NCBI GenBank assembly: GCA_965153455.1
Contig: OZ234493.1
Coordinates: 17,970,213-18,034,212, forward strand
Source: Sphagnum compactum
Lineage: Eukaryota; Bryophyta; Sphagnopsida; Sphagnales
Length of the DNA stretch: 64,000 nt
Direction of reading: 5' to 3'
Shown here: positions 36,622 through 47,750 of the stretch, piece by piece
Layout: every line of letters starts with the position of its first letter
Numbering within the stretch: position 1 is the first letter of the stretch
Translations under genes and position numbers: made by a program
The notes under the pieces: model-generated
What the model saw: the letters and a program-made list of their open reading frames with translations, nothing else
The model's database searches: none
What the model was told of the DNA's origin: nothing

Positions 36622-37095
36622 TAAAAGATGATTTTAGCTCCAACAAAAGGTGTTTTTGAATGTCAAGTGATTACACTAGATTTTTGATTGAATTCATTGG
36701 TCTAATGAATGGGGAGTAATGAACTGCACCCTCATTTTGTAATAATTAAAAACAAACACAAAGTGTTTTCGTAACTTAATACCAATATAGATGCTGGTTT
36801 GGCCAAGGCATAAATATACCAGGTACATATACTATGCTTGGTCCCATGGCCTTGCGATGAGTGGCCACAGCATGGGAGGGTGTGCCCTGTGAATAGTGAA
36901 ACAGGGGGTGTTCCACTACCCTCTTTTCCTGACTTTAGGAATAACTTTAATATCACAAGTTAGAGTGGGTGGTGCCATCCAAGTCAGGCATTCTCCCTGA
37001 AATAGGCCGGCCCTGGCTTTGGCCTGTGTGTGTTCTTTGGTGTAAGACCTTGCTCTGAGGGCGTTCTGATGTACAGCACTGGCAGAACATTAGTT

Positions 37096-37312
37096 GCAGG
37101 GGCATAACTGAAATAAGTACACCACCTCAGGAGGGTCCTTATTTCAGTAATGACCCGTTTATTGGGTGTTCACCCTACACATGAAGTACGAGCAGAAAAT
37201 TTCTAGTGTATCTGGAGGACACATTATTTGGCAGAATTCTCATTGGCAAGTGTGCATTTCAGTTTTTTTCCCCAGTCATAGCTGGTGGGTATGCTGCCAT
37301 ATGTGCTGAGTA
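37096..37312 (+). repeat. 217-bp core L at the centre of palindrome 2
   Basis: Second copy of the core at 33,018-33,234, same orientation and same length, with scattered substitutions. It keeps the CTGAAATAAG...CTTATTTCAG hairpin. Confidence 0.93.
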
Positions 37313-37853
37313 TCATAGGAAAAGAAATGAAAACTAATTTTCTGCCAGTGCTGTACATCAGAACGCCCTCAGAGCAAGGTCTTACCCCAAAGAACACACA
37401 GTGGCCAAAGCCAGGGCAGGCCTATTTCAGGGAGAATACCTCACTTGGATGGCATTACCCCACTCTAACTTGTGATATTAAAGTTATTCCTAAAGTCAGG
37501 AAAATATGGTACTGGAACACCCCCCCCTGTTTCACTATTCACAGGGGCACACTCTCCCATGCTGTGGCCACTCATCGCAAGGCCATGGGACCAAGCATAG
37601 TATCTGTACCTGTTATAATTATGCCTTGGCCAAACCAGCATCTATATTGGTACTAAGTTACAAAAACACTTTGTGTTTGTTTTTAATTATTACAAAATGT
37701 GGATGCAGTTCATTACTCCCCATTCATTAGACCAATGAAATTCATTATTTTTGAACTGGTCTGAATTTACTTAAACGAATGAATTCATTGAAAATCTAGT
37801 GAATTCACTTGACATTAAAAGGCACCTTTTGTGGTAGGTAAAATCATCTTTTA

Positions 37854-38180
37854 GAGCAGCTGCACAGGTGCTCTGAGTATATGGCAATGGAACACAATAT
37901 TTCCCAAAACCAGGATTAGTTTTTTTTTTCCTTTTCTTTTTCTCAACCGCACACTAAAACTGACACTCGAAATGATCGGTAACCAATAATAGCTACTAGC
38001 AACCCACTTGGACCAGCACCTCTCCAAGAGTCTCTCCAACAAAAATCAACAGCGGGTATTGTCCTTTGCTGAGCCTTTTGCCTGCCTTGGTATTATCGGG
38101 GAAAATGTCCAGGCCAAAGCCATTGTGCTGAGCAAAATTTACTGTCCATGGCCATACACCCAGCACCTGTGGAGCTGCTC
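37854..38180. mobile_element. MITE-like element 2, right arm copy
   Basis: Inverted counterpart of 36,303-36,621 with the same terminal repeats and TTA at both flanks. It exists because the palindrome arm was copied, not because of a separate insertion. Confidence 0.8.
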
Positions 38181-38183
38181 TTA

Positions 38184-38531
38184 GGCCCACTTTACACTAA
38201 AAGTGGAGGCCAATGTTCAACTCAAATCACACATTCCTATCGGTGCAAAAGTTGAAATCAGCCTGGAAGGCTAAATTACACTAGCAGTCAAGGCTGAAAT
38301 AGAAAACATCTTTTCAATCCGCCCCAAGTTATTGATAAATGCTGAACTTTATGGCCTTGTATTGGCCCCAAGGCTGAAGAAAAGGATACCATCGAATTTG
38401 GGAAGCCAATTTGCAACCCTTGTGGCCCATGTTGTAGCGTTTATTAGTAACTTGGGGCCAGACAAAAAGTCCAAAATGCTCAAACTTGGCCCCAAGTTTT
38501 TTCAGCCCTGACTCCGAGTGTAAAGCAGGCC
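38184..38531. mobile_element. MITE-like element 1, right arm copy
   Basis: Inverted counterpart of 35,957-36,299. Its ends read GGCCCACTTTACACT and AGTGTAAAGCAGGCC, with TTA at both flanks. Confidence 0.7.
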
Positions 38532-40489
38532 TTAGACTACATCAAGGTCTCGGAGTTCAAATTTAACATTTCTTTGATGCGTCTTGGAGTTATTATCAGA
38601 GAAAGGCCTCATTCAAGAAGGTGAGTATATTAATGTAGGTGCACATGTCTGAACCAATTGATTTCCCCTCCAAAACAGGTCCCATATTAGCCTCAATTTG
38701 CCACTTTTTGGTCTTGGACCCTCCTCTAAAGGCCTTGGAACCAATTTAAAGCTTTTGACCAATAAGATTGCTTGAATTCATTGGTCCCTGGACCTCGGAC
38801 CCTCGTCTAAAGTCGCCCTTAGTTTCACAACATGTTTTTTCATAATTTATTCAGAGTGCACACATATATACCTCTGTACCACTGTTTTCTTTTTCTTTTT
38901 CTTTTTTTCTCAATTTTGTAGTTTGTAAACTTTGTCCATTTTTTCCATTTTTTGAGAATTTTTTTCTTGAATTCACACTATTGAAACGAATTTTCCCAAT
39001 TTCTTCAAAAACATTTTGTAGCCACAGTGCGAAAATTCACCAAGAAAAATCACTGCTCTGTACAGAATTTCTTTTGTTTTTCCACTCCGGATTTATTTGC
39101 TATGACCGTCCATGTAATTTTTCCTTCTCCCCCCAGGCTCCTCCAATCATAGCCACTGGCCAGGGTGAACCAGCACCTACACTAGTACACTCACCTTCTT
39201 GAGTGAGGCCCCTTGGGTTTAGGGTTTAGGTGTAGGATTTCAGGTTGTAGATTCAGAGACCCTGATTTTGTCTAAGGACGCTACATGTATCTATAATGTT
39301 TTGAAGCTGCCCCCGAAAACTTTGGGATTTTCACAAAATGGTTCTAATATAGGCCAGGTTCACCTGACCAAGGCAAATTGACCCCCTAAAGCCCATTTAA
39401 ATTGCTCATAAATATTCTAAATATTTATAAATATCATTTCCCTAACCTAAATCGGGGTCGGAAGGTCCAAATCTATAATTTTTGGGGCCTAATATGGCCA
39501 TTTGAATGGGTGTTGGGGGCTTTTGCGGTGATCCCAATGTGGGGGTCAATTCACCCTGGCCGGTTCGCCCAAGGCCCAATTAATCATGCACTGCCTGCAA
39601 CATGAGCTCTGGGAGAACGTTTCAATAATGCACTGGGTGAAATCAGCAAACAGCAGGAAACGCGTGGATCAATAAATTTTTGGGTCAGATTTGAGAAATA
39701 GCCCAAGTGGCTATCATCGGTAAGAAGATTTAGTCAGATTTGGCTATGAGCTAAATATGGCATTAGAAAATTTTAAACATCTTTCTCTTTTTTTGGCTAC
39801 CTACTTGAAAACCATGTATGGAAATCTGACGATTTTTCTTTGAATGTGGTGGAATTTTGGCTATTGAGATTCTCAAAACGCATCTAATTTTAGCATTTAA
39901 AATTTTTTTGACTTAGTTTTTTCTTGGCTATAGTTTTTTTGTAAAAGAGAGGTCAGTGTGTGGATGTGAACAAAAGTCATGATGATAATAACGGAGGAGG
40001 CCAGAGGGCAAAAGTAAAGCGTATTTCACAAGTCTCAAGGTGACATTGCATATTCCATCCTCAATTATGAGTAGAAAATAGAGACATGTGTTCCAGAAAA
40101 GAAAGTAATGAATTGTTCAATGGCCAAGAAATCGGTAAAGCGCGTATGCTACAGTCTGAAGAGTCGCGGCAAAACCCTTCTAGAAGTTTCTGGGGGCGGA
40201 GGACGTGAAGAAGAAGAAGCATTTATGAGAAAAGTCGAGAAAGGAGTAAGAGAAGAGAGTGGGAATTCCAGGGAGATCGTGAAGAGCAAAGGGGTTGATG
40301 TTTTTTTGGGGAGAGCTAGTGGAAAGATCAGCTTAGTCTGCGGGAATCTGTGATGTGAGGGACACCCATCATACCCTCTGTATGCTATTGGGATGGCAAA
40401 GGATTTGTAGCACGTTTTATGAGACCAAAAGGTCAAGAGAAAAATATTTCTGAGAGGAGTGAGCAATAGGAATTTCAGTGGTGCGAAAT

Positions 40490-40640
40490 ATGGGAAATTC
40501 ATATGGCCTCAAGCGAAAAGGAGTTGATCTTTCACAAGGGCGACCAAAAAGAAAGAGAGATGCTGTGCTGAACACTGCTGTGATCGAGACACCGTTGGTC
40601 CCAGCTGAAAATGCTCCTTCAAGCTCTGGATGGCACAGCA
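40490..40640 (+). CDS. Putative first exon of the hydrolase-NLR gene
   Basis: An ATG at 40,490 opens MGNSYGLKRKGVDLSQGRPK followed by RKRDAVLNTAV and PSSSGWHSN. The basic, Ser-rich start reads like an N-terminal extension. The frame remains open further, but the protein-like quality falls off near 40,640. No strong donor is visible, and the join to the exon at 41,644 (which starts in phase 0) is not proven. The right arm of palindrome 2 ends within this exon. It could instead belong to an unrelated small gene. Confidence 0.4.
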
Positions 40641-40824
40641 ATGTGGTGCTTCTTGATCTTATCCTGAGCTTTCTTTCCACAGTTTTTTCTTGGGCTTTCC
40701 CTAGTTACATGTTGAAGTTTGATTTTTCTTTACTTTTTCTATTTTGTTTGGGTGTTGACAATTTTCTTCACCCTTACAACCATGATAGCTTATTGTCCTC
40801 ACAAAGCATCAGGAGAAGGAGGTC

Positions 40825-40890
40825 TAGTTCAGATTTGAACTCCCCACCAGCGGCTTCACAACCATACCCTTTAGCCACTAGGGTACATGA
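40825..40890 (-). repeat. tRNA-related sequence, possible SINE head
   Basis: The minus strand reads GTACCCTAGTGGCTAAAGGG (A-box-like), then GGGGAGTTCAAATCTGAAC (B-box-like) at a spacing typical of tRNA-derived SINE promoters. No cloverleaf forms, so it is not a functional tRNA. A tail and target duplications were not identified. Confidence 0.4.
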
Positions 40891-41643
40891 ATGTCCTCAA
40901 TCATTTACAAGCTTCCTTGTCATACATTTTCAGTTTGCCTACTTTCCAGTTTGTTTGTCTAGATAAAAAGAATAGGAAATGAAGTCATCATTATAGCCTC
41001 TTACATTAGGCTGGCAACTCAGTTGCTATATAACAAGTAGAATTGGTGAAAGGGAAATTTGTCAATTGGCATTGACTAAGAATACATTGAACTTGTAAGG
41101 ATTGGAGCTTTCATTATAGATTATGAGTTAAGTTCAATGTGTAGTCTTAATCCACCAACCTAAAGCAAATTATTAAAATGCTCTTGGACATTCTTATTGG
41201 GTTTGTGTCTCATTTCCTTAGGAGTTGGAGGCCTTAGTGGCGCAAATGTTGGGGAAAATGTCATGAAATACAAACAAACCAAACTAGATGGTTGAGTCAA
41301 TCGACCCAAACTTGAAAGAATCCAATTCTTAGCATTAACCTTTATTGATTGGCATACATTCCTCTTACAATGTAACAATATTTACTCATTGAACTATGTT
41401 TTGAAACTTTGAGGTCTTTGACACTTGTGAATGATCTTCATTTGTTAGTCATGCAAGATAGATTTGGTATTCTCCCATTCATCTATTATTGTCTTCTTGT
41501 TAAACTTGATCTTTTCAATTACTTATTGCCTTTATCTAACCACTATAATTTGTATATTGCATTTTTTTAATTTAATGTATAGTCAAATAATTTTCAAGAG
41601 ATGTTTGAAGAATTGTGTTGACTCTTTTTCATTTGTTTTGCAG

Positions 41644-44600
41644 AAATATTTAGTGTATGATTTAAATCCCACTTGCAATTCCAACAATCCAAACTTGACC
41701 ATCGTTTTTTTCCATGGGATTGCTTTTGGCACAAATGATGAATGGAAGGAAACATGGACAACATGCCCCACCAACAATAGAGAAGAGTGCATATGTTGGC
41801 CAGAAAAGTGGCTACCCGAAGATTTGAACAACAATGTTCGAATTTTATCATTGTCCTATGATTCTAACATTGTGGCAAGTGTTCACACTGATGTGACTGA
41901 AATTGGCAAAAACCTCATTCAAAGTTTGGTTACAAATTCAAGGTGTGACAATCTCTTCTCTTTATGGACACATTAATTACTTTTCCTTGTGTACATTAAA
42001 GATAATTGTGTAGAGCTTTAGAATTTTTTAAATCTTTTGCACAAGTTAATTGTTCAAGCGTGCTAATATTGTGATACACACCAATAAGTTTCCATTTATT
42101 TGAAGTGATAGATTGAGGTAAAAAAACATAAAATGGGGCTTAAATGCAAATGTTCTTGTTTGTGGATAATAGCAAAATCTATGTTCGTATTATAAGTTCA
42201 TGGTACAACTAGTTTGGTTTTGATGGCAATTTTTAATTCGCGTTTTTTGAAGGTTTATCCTTGGTACTGCAATTGAATTGAATTATATTATATTAATACA
42301 TGTGTCGAAAATTTGCATCCATTTCATTGTAAAAAAATTATTTCAAGAAAAGGGCATATCTTTTTCTCTTTTTTTTATTAAATTTCAACGGTATTTTCAA
42401 GGTAACACATCGAAGATGAGTTGTACATTAATAGAATAATGTAAACACCTAAATACTTGTACATAATAATTGTTTTACCAAAACATGGTTGTCACATTTT
42501 TTAGGTAGATTGATGGAGTCAATAAATGATAAATGATAGATGACAAGCAAATCAATTATGAACTTATGGCCTAGGTCATGTGTGAATTAGAAAATTGCCC
42601 CAAGTATAATAAGATAAATTTGTACATGCTAATATAATGTTGATAATGGAATTCTGGTGCATTGTTGAATATTTTGTAGTTATCAATCCCTGTGGGATGG
42701 ACCGGTGGCATTAGTTGCTTACAGCTTTGGAGGTCTTGTACTCAAAAGCTTGGTGGTTGAAGCTCACAAACATGTAAATCAAAGGCCAAGAAATGATTTG
42801 GATGATGAAATACAGAAATGTTGTAATACATTTTTGAATAATGTTAAAGGTGTAATATTTTATGGTGTACCACATGCTGGTGGTACCCAGTATTTATCAA
42901 ATTATTTCACTTGGCAACATCAACAAATCAACACATTGAGCAAGCATGCAACCCAATCTGGTTTTTAAAAAAAATTAGAATCTTTCAACCCACAAATGGA
43001 ACACCTTTCAACGGATTTTAAAAATGCCGTTCATGAAGACCTCAACATTTATGCATTTGGCGAAGGATTGCCACTCGATGAAAATTGGGTAAGATTTTCA
43101 TTTCACCACATCGAAAATTATCCAACTAGGTTCATTGGTTGAACATTTTTGTATTGTCAAAACTTGTGTGAAATCATGTACTCAATACTTTTAAATATAT
43201 TAATGGGGTGAATGGGTCATCTGTTTTATGAACTTTGTTTCATGAATTACTATTGTTGGAAAGGAAATTTGATTGATTTCAAATAGGAGAAAATTTCTTT
43301 TAAATTTTCCTTTTGTCAAATTAATTCCATATAAATATTTGGGAGGAAAATCATAACATCATTAAAAAATGTAAGATTAATGAAATTAAAAACAAATAAC
43401 TTTGTGATGTATTTGTATAATTTGTTTCCCAAGGGTGGAGGAAATTACTTTAACACCAAATATTTCATTCTTATTCAAACATCAATAGTTATTAAGCCAG
43501 AGTTTCCACCGCCATTTGAAATTAGTTTGTTACTTATAAATTCAAGCACAAGTGAACAAAAAAATCAATGGGCTCCATTAATTTAATCTTTTGCACATGC
43601 AGGGAATTTTAGTGCCATTTGCCTCAGCTATTCAGTTGTCAAACAACAACCATTACAAAATTGAGGATGCTAATCACTTGACAATTTGCAAGCCACCAAA
43701 CAAAGATCATCCAAGTTATTATTTATTGTTAAAATGTTTGAGAATATGTATGGAGGTAAAAACATCAAATCTAAATCTTTTGATTTCATATATGTTCATG
43801 TAATTTGATACACATTAGGTCATAGCACTCTTGATGTGTATTGCATATGCAATGTCATATATATTGGTTATCAAATAAAAAAGATAACATATAAATGACC
43901 TATATTTTGTGAATTTTGACAGAAAAATATATTGTTTCCACCTTTGCCATGTCATGAAGTGGCGTTGATTGACAAAACAAAAGACATAAACATCTTGTTA
44001 CAAAAGGAATCTATTGTTGGTTTGGTTGGAATGGGTGGGATTGGGAAAACCACTTTGTGCAAAAAATTCTATCATTTGTTCCACGACCAATATGACAAAT
44101 CTAGTTTTTTGGAGGATGTGAAATCAAAGGACAATTTCAATGATGTCATAAAACAACTCCTACATGATTTGTGTGGCAAAAGGTTATGCAAGGATGAAAA
44201 TGTGAATCAAAAAGACCTTGACCAAATTAGGCAATGTATGATATCAAAGAAAGTGTTGGTGGTGGTGGATAATGTTGGTAAGGAGGAGAACCTTACATCT
44301 TTGCCAATTTTCATTGATAAGGCTGCAAAGAATCCAACTTCTAAAAGCAGAGTACTTGTGAATTGTCGAAATTGGCAAAGTTTGGAATCTCATGTAAGCG
44401 AGGATGGAAAAGTGATCATGAAACCTTTGGAGAAAAAGCAAGCAAGGGAACTATTTATGTTCCATGCGTTGGGTAATGGAAATCATGTTCTAACAGAAGA
44501 TTTCAACAATATATGTATGAAGATTATAAAAGCTTGTGGGGGGCTCCCTTTAAGTCTTAAAGTATTGGGTTCTTTTTTGTGCAATACTAAAGAATTAGAA

Positions 44601-47600
44601 ATGTGGCGAGGTGCATTGAATAAATTGAAAAGTGGGCAAAGTCTCACTGGGGGCAATGATAATGAAAAGCTTTGGAGTGTATTAAGGATTTCTTATGACC
44701 ATTTGGATAAGCAACTTCAAGACATGTTTTTGGATATTGCTTGTTTTTTCAGTGGTTTGAAAATAAGTACAATTTGTCGAGCTTGGAGTGGAGATTATTT
44801 ACACCCAAAATTTGAATTACAAAATTTACAACATAGATCTTTAATCCAACGGGCAAAAGGTAGAATCTTGTACATACATGAGCAATTACAAGACATGGGT
44901 CAAAATATTGCAATGGAACTTCCAATGATGAATCGTTTTATATGGAAATCAAATAAGCCAAATTTATTTTTACAAAAGGATGAGGTTGTCACCATATTAT
45001 TTCAATCCTATAATTTTATTTTGATTTCCCATGAATTTTTTTTAGGTCCAAAATCAAATGTTTTACCTTTCAATCTTGATTTTATAAATACACGTTTTTT
45101 AAAAAACACATTGGCATTAGGATGAAATGTTTTTCTATATTGATAATCCTTTTGTTTTCATTTCATGTGATAGGTGGTGGAAAATCTAGAAGGCATTTCA
45201 TTGAAAAAATGTGTCAATTTGCCTACATTGTCCCAAATTGGCTCAAAGGGATTTCAGAACCTTAGGTTGGTTGACCTAACAGAAGCCTCACCGACTATTG
45301 TGAAAATTTTCATCCAAGGGCGAAATTTGAATAATGTTAAGTGGTTGTGCATCAAAAAATGCATGATTCGAAGGTTACCAAACAATTTGTTTTATTGTAT
45401 ACAATTAAAAGTACTTGATTTGACACAATGCGTAAGTTTGGAAAAAATACCTCCATCTATTGGCCGATTGAACGCACTACAAGAACTTGACTTGAAGGGG
45501 TGTTCGAGGTTGGAAGAACTACCTTCATCTATTGGCCAATTGAATGCACTCCAAAAGTTTGATTTATCAGGGTGTTCCAAGTTGAAAGAACTACCTTTAT
45601 CTATTGGCCAATTGAATTCACTCCAAAAGTTTGATTTATCAGGGTGTTTCAACTTGAAAGAACTACCTTCATCTATTGGTCAATTGAATGCACTCCAAAA
45701 GTTTTATTTATCAAAATGTTCCAAGTTGGAAGAACTACCTTCATCTATTGGCCAATTGAATGCACTCCAAAAGTTTGATTTATCAGGGTGTTCCAAGTTG
45801 AAAGAACTACCTTTATCTATTGGCCAATTGAATTCACTCCAAAAGTTTCATTTATCAGGGTGTTCCAAGTTGAAAGAACTACCTTTATCTATTGGCCAAT
45901 TGAATTCACTCCAAAAGTTTGATTTATCAGGGTGTTCCAAGTTGAAAGAACTACCTTTATCTATTGGCCAATTGAATTCACTCCAAAAGTTTGATTTATC
46001 AGGGTGTTTCAACTTGAAAGAACTACCTTCATCTATTGGTCAATTGAATGCACTCCAAAAGTTTTATTTATCAGAATGTTCCAAGTTGGAAGAACTACCT
46101 TCATCTATTGGCCAATTGAATGCACTCCAAGTGCTTGATTTGAATGAATGTTTCAACTTGAAAGAACTACCTTCTTCTATTGGGCAATTGAATGCATTCC
46201 AAGGGCTTGATTTATCACAGTGTTCCAAGTTGAAGGAACTACCTTCGTCTATTGGCCAATTCAGTGCACTCCAAGAGCTTAGTTTATCAGGGTGTTCCAA
46301 CTTGAAAGAACTACCTTCATCTATTGGCCAATTGAATGCACTCCAATACCTTATTTTATCAAGGTGTTCCAATTTAAAAGAACTACCTTCATCTATTGGC
46401 CAATTGAATGCACTTCAATACCTTAGTTTATCACAATGTTCCAGGTTGGAGGAACTACCTTCATCTATTGGCCAATTGAATGCACTCCAATACCTTAATT
46501 TATCAGAGTGTTCCAAGTTGGAAGAATTACCTTCGTCTATTGGCCAATTCAGTGCACTCCAAGAGCTTAATTTATCAGGGTGTTCCAACTTGAAAGAACT
46601 ACCTTCATCTATTAGCCAATTGAATGCGCTCGAAAGTCTTGATTTATTCAAGTGTTCCAACTTGAAAAAATTACCTTCATCTATTGGCCAATTGAGTGCA
46701 CTCGAAAGTCTTAATTTATTCAAGTGTTCCAACTTGAAAGAAGTACCTTCATCTATTGGCCAATTGAATGCACTCCAAAAGCTTGATTTATCACGGTGTT
46801 CCAACTTGAAAAAACTACCTTCATCTATTAGCCAATTGAATGCACTCGAAGAGCTTGGTTTGAGTGAGTGTTCCAACTTGAAAGAACTACTTTCATTTAT
46901 TTGCGAATTGAATGCACTCGAGGGGCTTCATTTGAGTGGGTGTTCCAGCCTGAAAGAACTATTTTCATCTATTGGCCAATTGAAAGCACTCCAAAAGTTT
47001 TCTTTATACGAGTGTTCCAACTTGAAAGAACTACCTTCATCTATTGGCCAATTGAATGCACTCCAAGAGCTTTATTTATCAGGGTGTTCCAACTTGAAAG
47101 AACTACCTTCATCTCTTGGCCAATTGAATGCACTCCAAAGGCTTGAATTGAAAGAGTGTTTCGAATTGAAAAAACTACCTTCATCTATTGTTCAATTGAA
47201 TGCACTCCGAGAGCTTTATTTATTTGAGTGTTCTAACTTGAAAGAATTACCTTCATCTATTGGCCAATTGAATGCACTTCGAGGGTTTATTTTGATTGGG
47301 TGTTCTAACTTGAAAGAATTACCTTCGTCTATTGGTCAATTGAATGCACTCGAAAGGCTTAATTTGACGGGGTGTTCAAACTTAAAAGAACTACCTTCAT
47401 CTATTGGCCAATTGAATGCACTTGAAATGTTTCATTTATCAAGGTGTTCCAACTTGAAAGAATTACCTTCGTCTATTGGCCAATTGAATGCACTCCAAAG
47501 TCTTTATTTGATTGCGTGCTCGAACTTAAAAGAACTACCTTCATCTATTGGTCAATTGAATGCACTCCAAGAGCTTGATTTAAATGGGTGTTCCAAGTTG

Positions 47601-47750
47601 AAAGAACTACCTTCATCTATTGGCCAATTGAATGCACTCCAAAGGCTTTTTTTAAATGGGTGTTCGAACTTAAAAGAACTACCTTCATCTATTGGTCGAT
47701 TGAATCCACTCCAAGAGCTTTATTTATCATGGTGTTCCAACTTGAAATAA
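41644..47750 (+). CDS. Alpha/beta-hydrolase-NB-ARC-LRR immune receptor (one internal stop)
   Basis: Five exons join in phase: 41,644-41,942, 42,680-43,088, 43,603-43,755, 43,923-44,984 and 45,174-47,750. The hydrolase part resembles SERAC1-like alpha/beta hydrolases: TIVFFHGIAFGTNDEWKETW near the start, a nucleophile elbow VALVAYSFGGLVLKSL (G/A-x-S-x-G) and VIFYGVPHAGG. A catalytic His candidate lies in EDANHLTICKPP. NB-ARC follows with P-loop GLVGMGGIGKTTL, kinase-2 KVLVVVDNVG, RVLVNCRNW, GGLPLSLKVLGSFL, FLDIACFF and an MHD-equivalent YIHEQLQDMG. The last exon encodes 33 LRRs of 24 residues, LPSSIGQLNALQ.L.LS.CSNLKE. Hydrolase-NLRs are reported from liverworts and other non-flowering plants and are presumed pathogen sensors. 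A TAA at 42,966-42,968 interrupts the second exon, which otherwise stays open to its donor. The allele may therefore be a pseudogene, or the base may be a sequencing error beside a T5A8 run. Confidence 0.88.

Larger units (their letters stand above)
33948..40534. repeat. Palindrome 2 (B'-L-B) ending in the NLR gene's first exon
   Basis: Left arm B' spans 33,948-37,095 (3.15 kb) and right arm B spans 37,332-40,534 (3.2 kb), separated by a 236-bp spacer. The right arm ends 45 bp into a putative first NLR exon (ATG at 40,490). Matching landmarks include mirrored small inverted-repeat elements and a mirrored 73-codon open frame (34,940-35,161 minus, 38,981-39,202 plus). B' abuts A' of palindrome 1 directly, with 1-2 bp of shared sequence at the junction. 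Confidence 0.95.

Noticed and set aside
34940-39202. Mirrored 73-codon frames in the two palindrome arms
   Set aside because: They look conserved only because the arms are recent copies. The sequence lacks domain features and lies in non-coding arm DNA.
45392-46876. Minus-strand frames inside the LRR exon
   Set aside because: The unit length is divisible by three, so open shadow frames repeat automatically.
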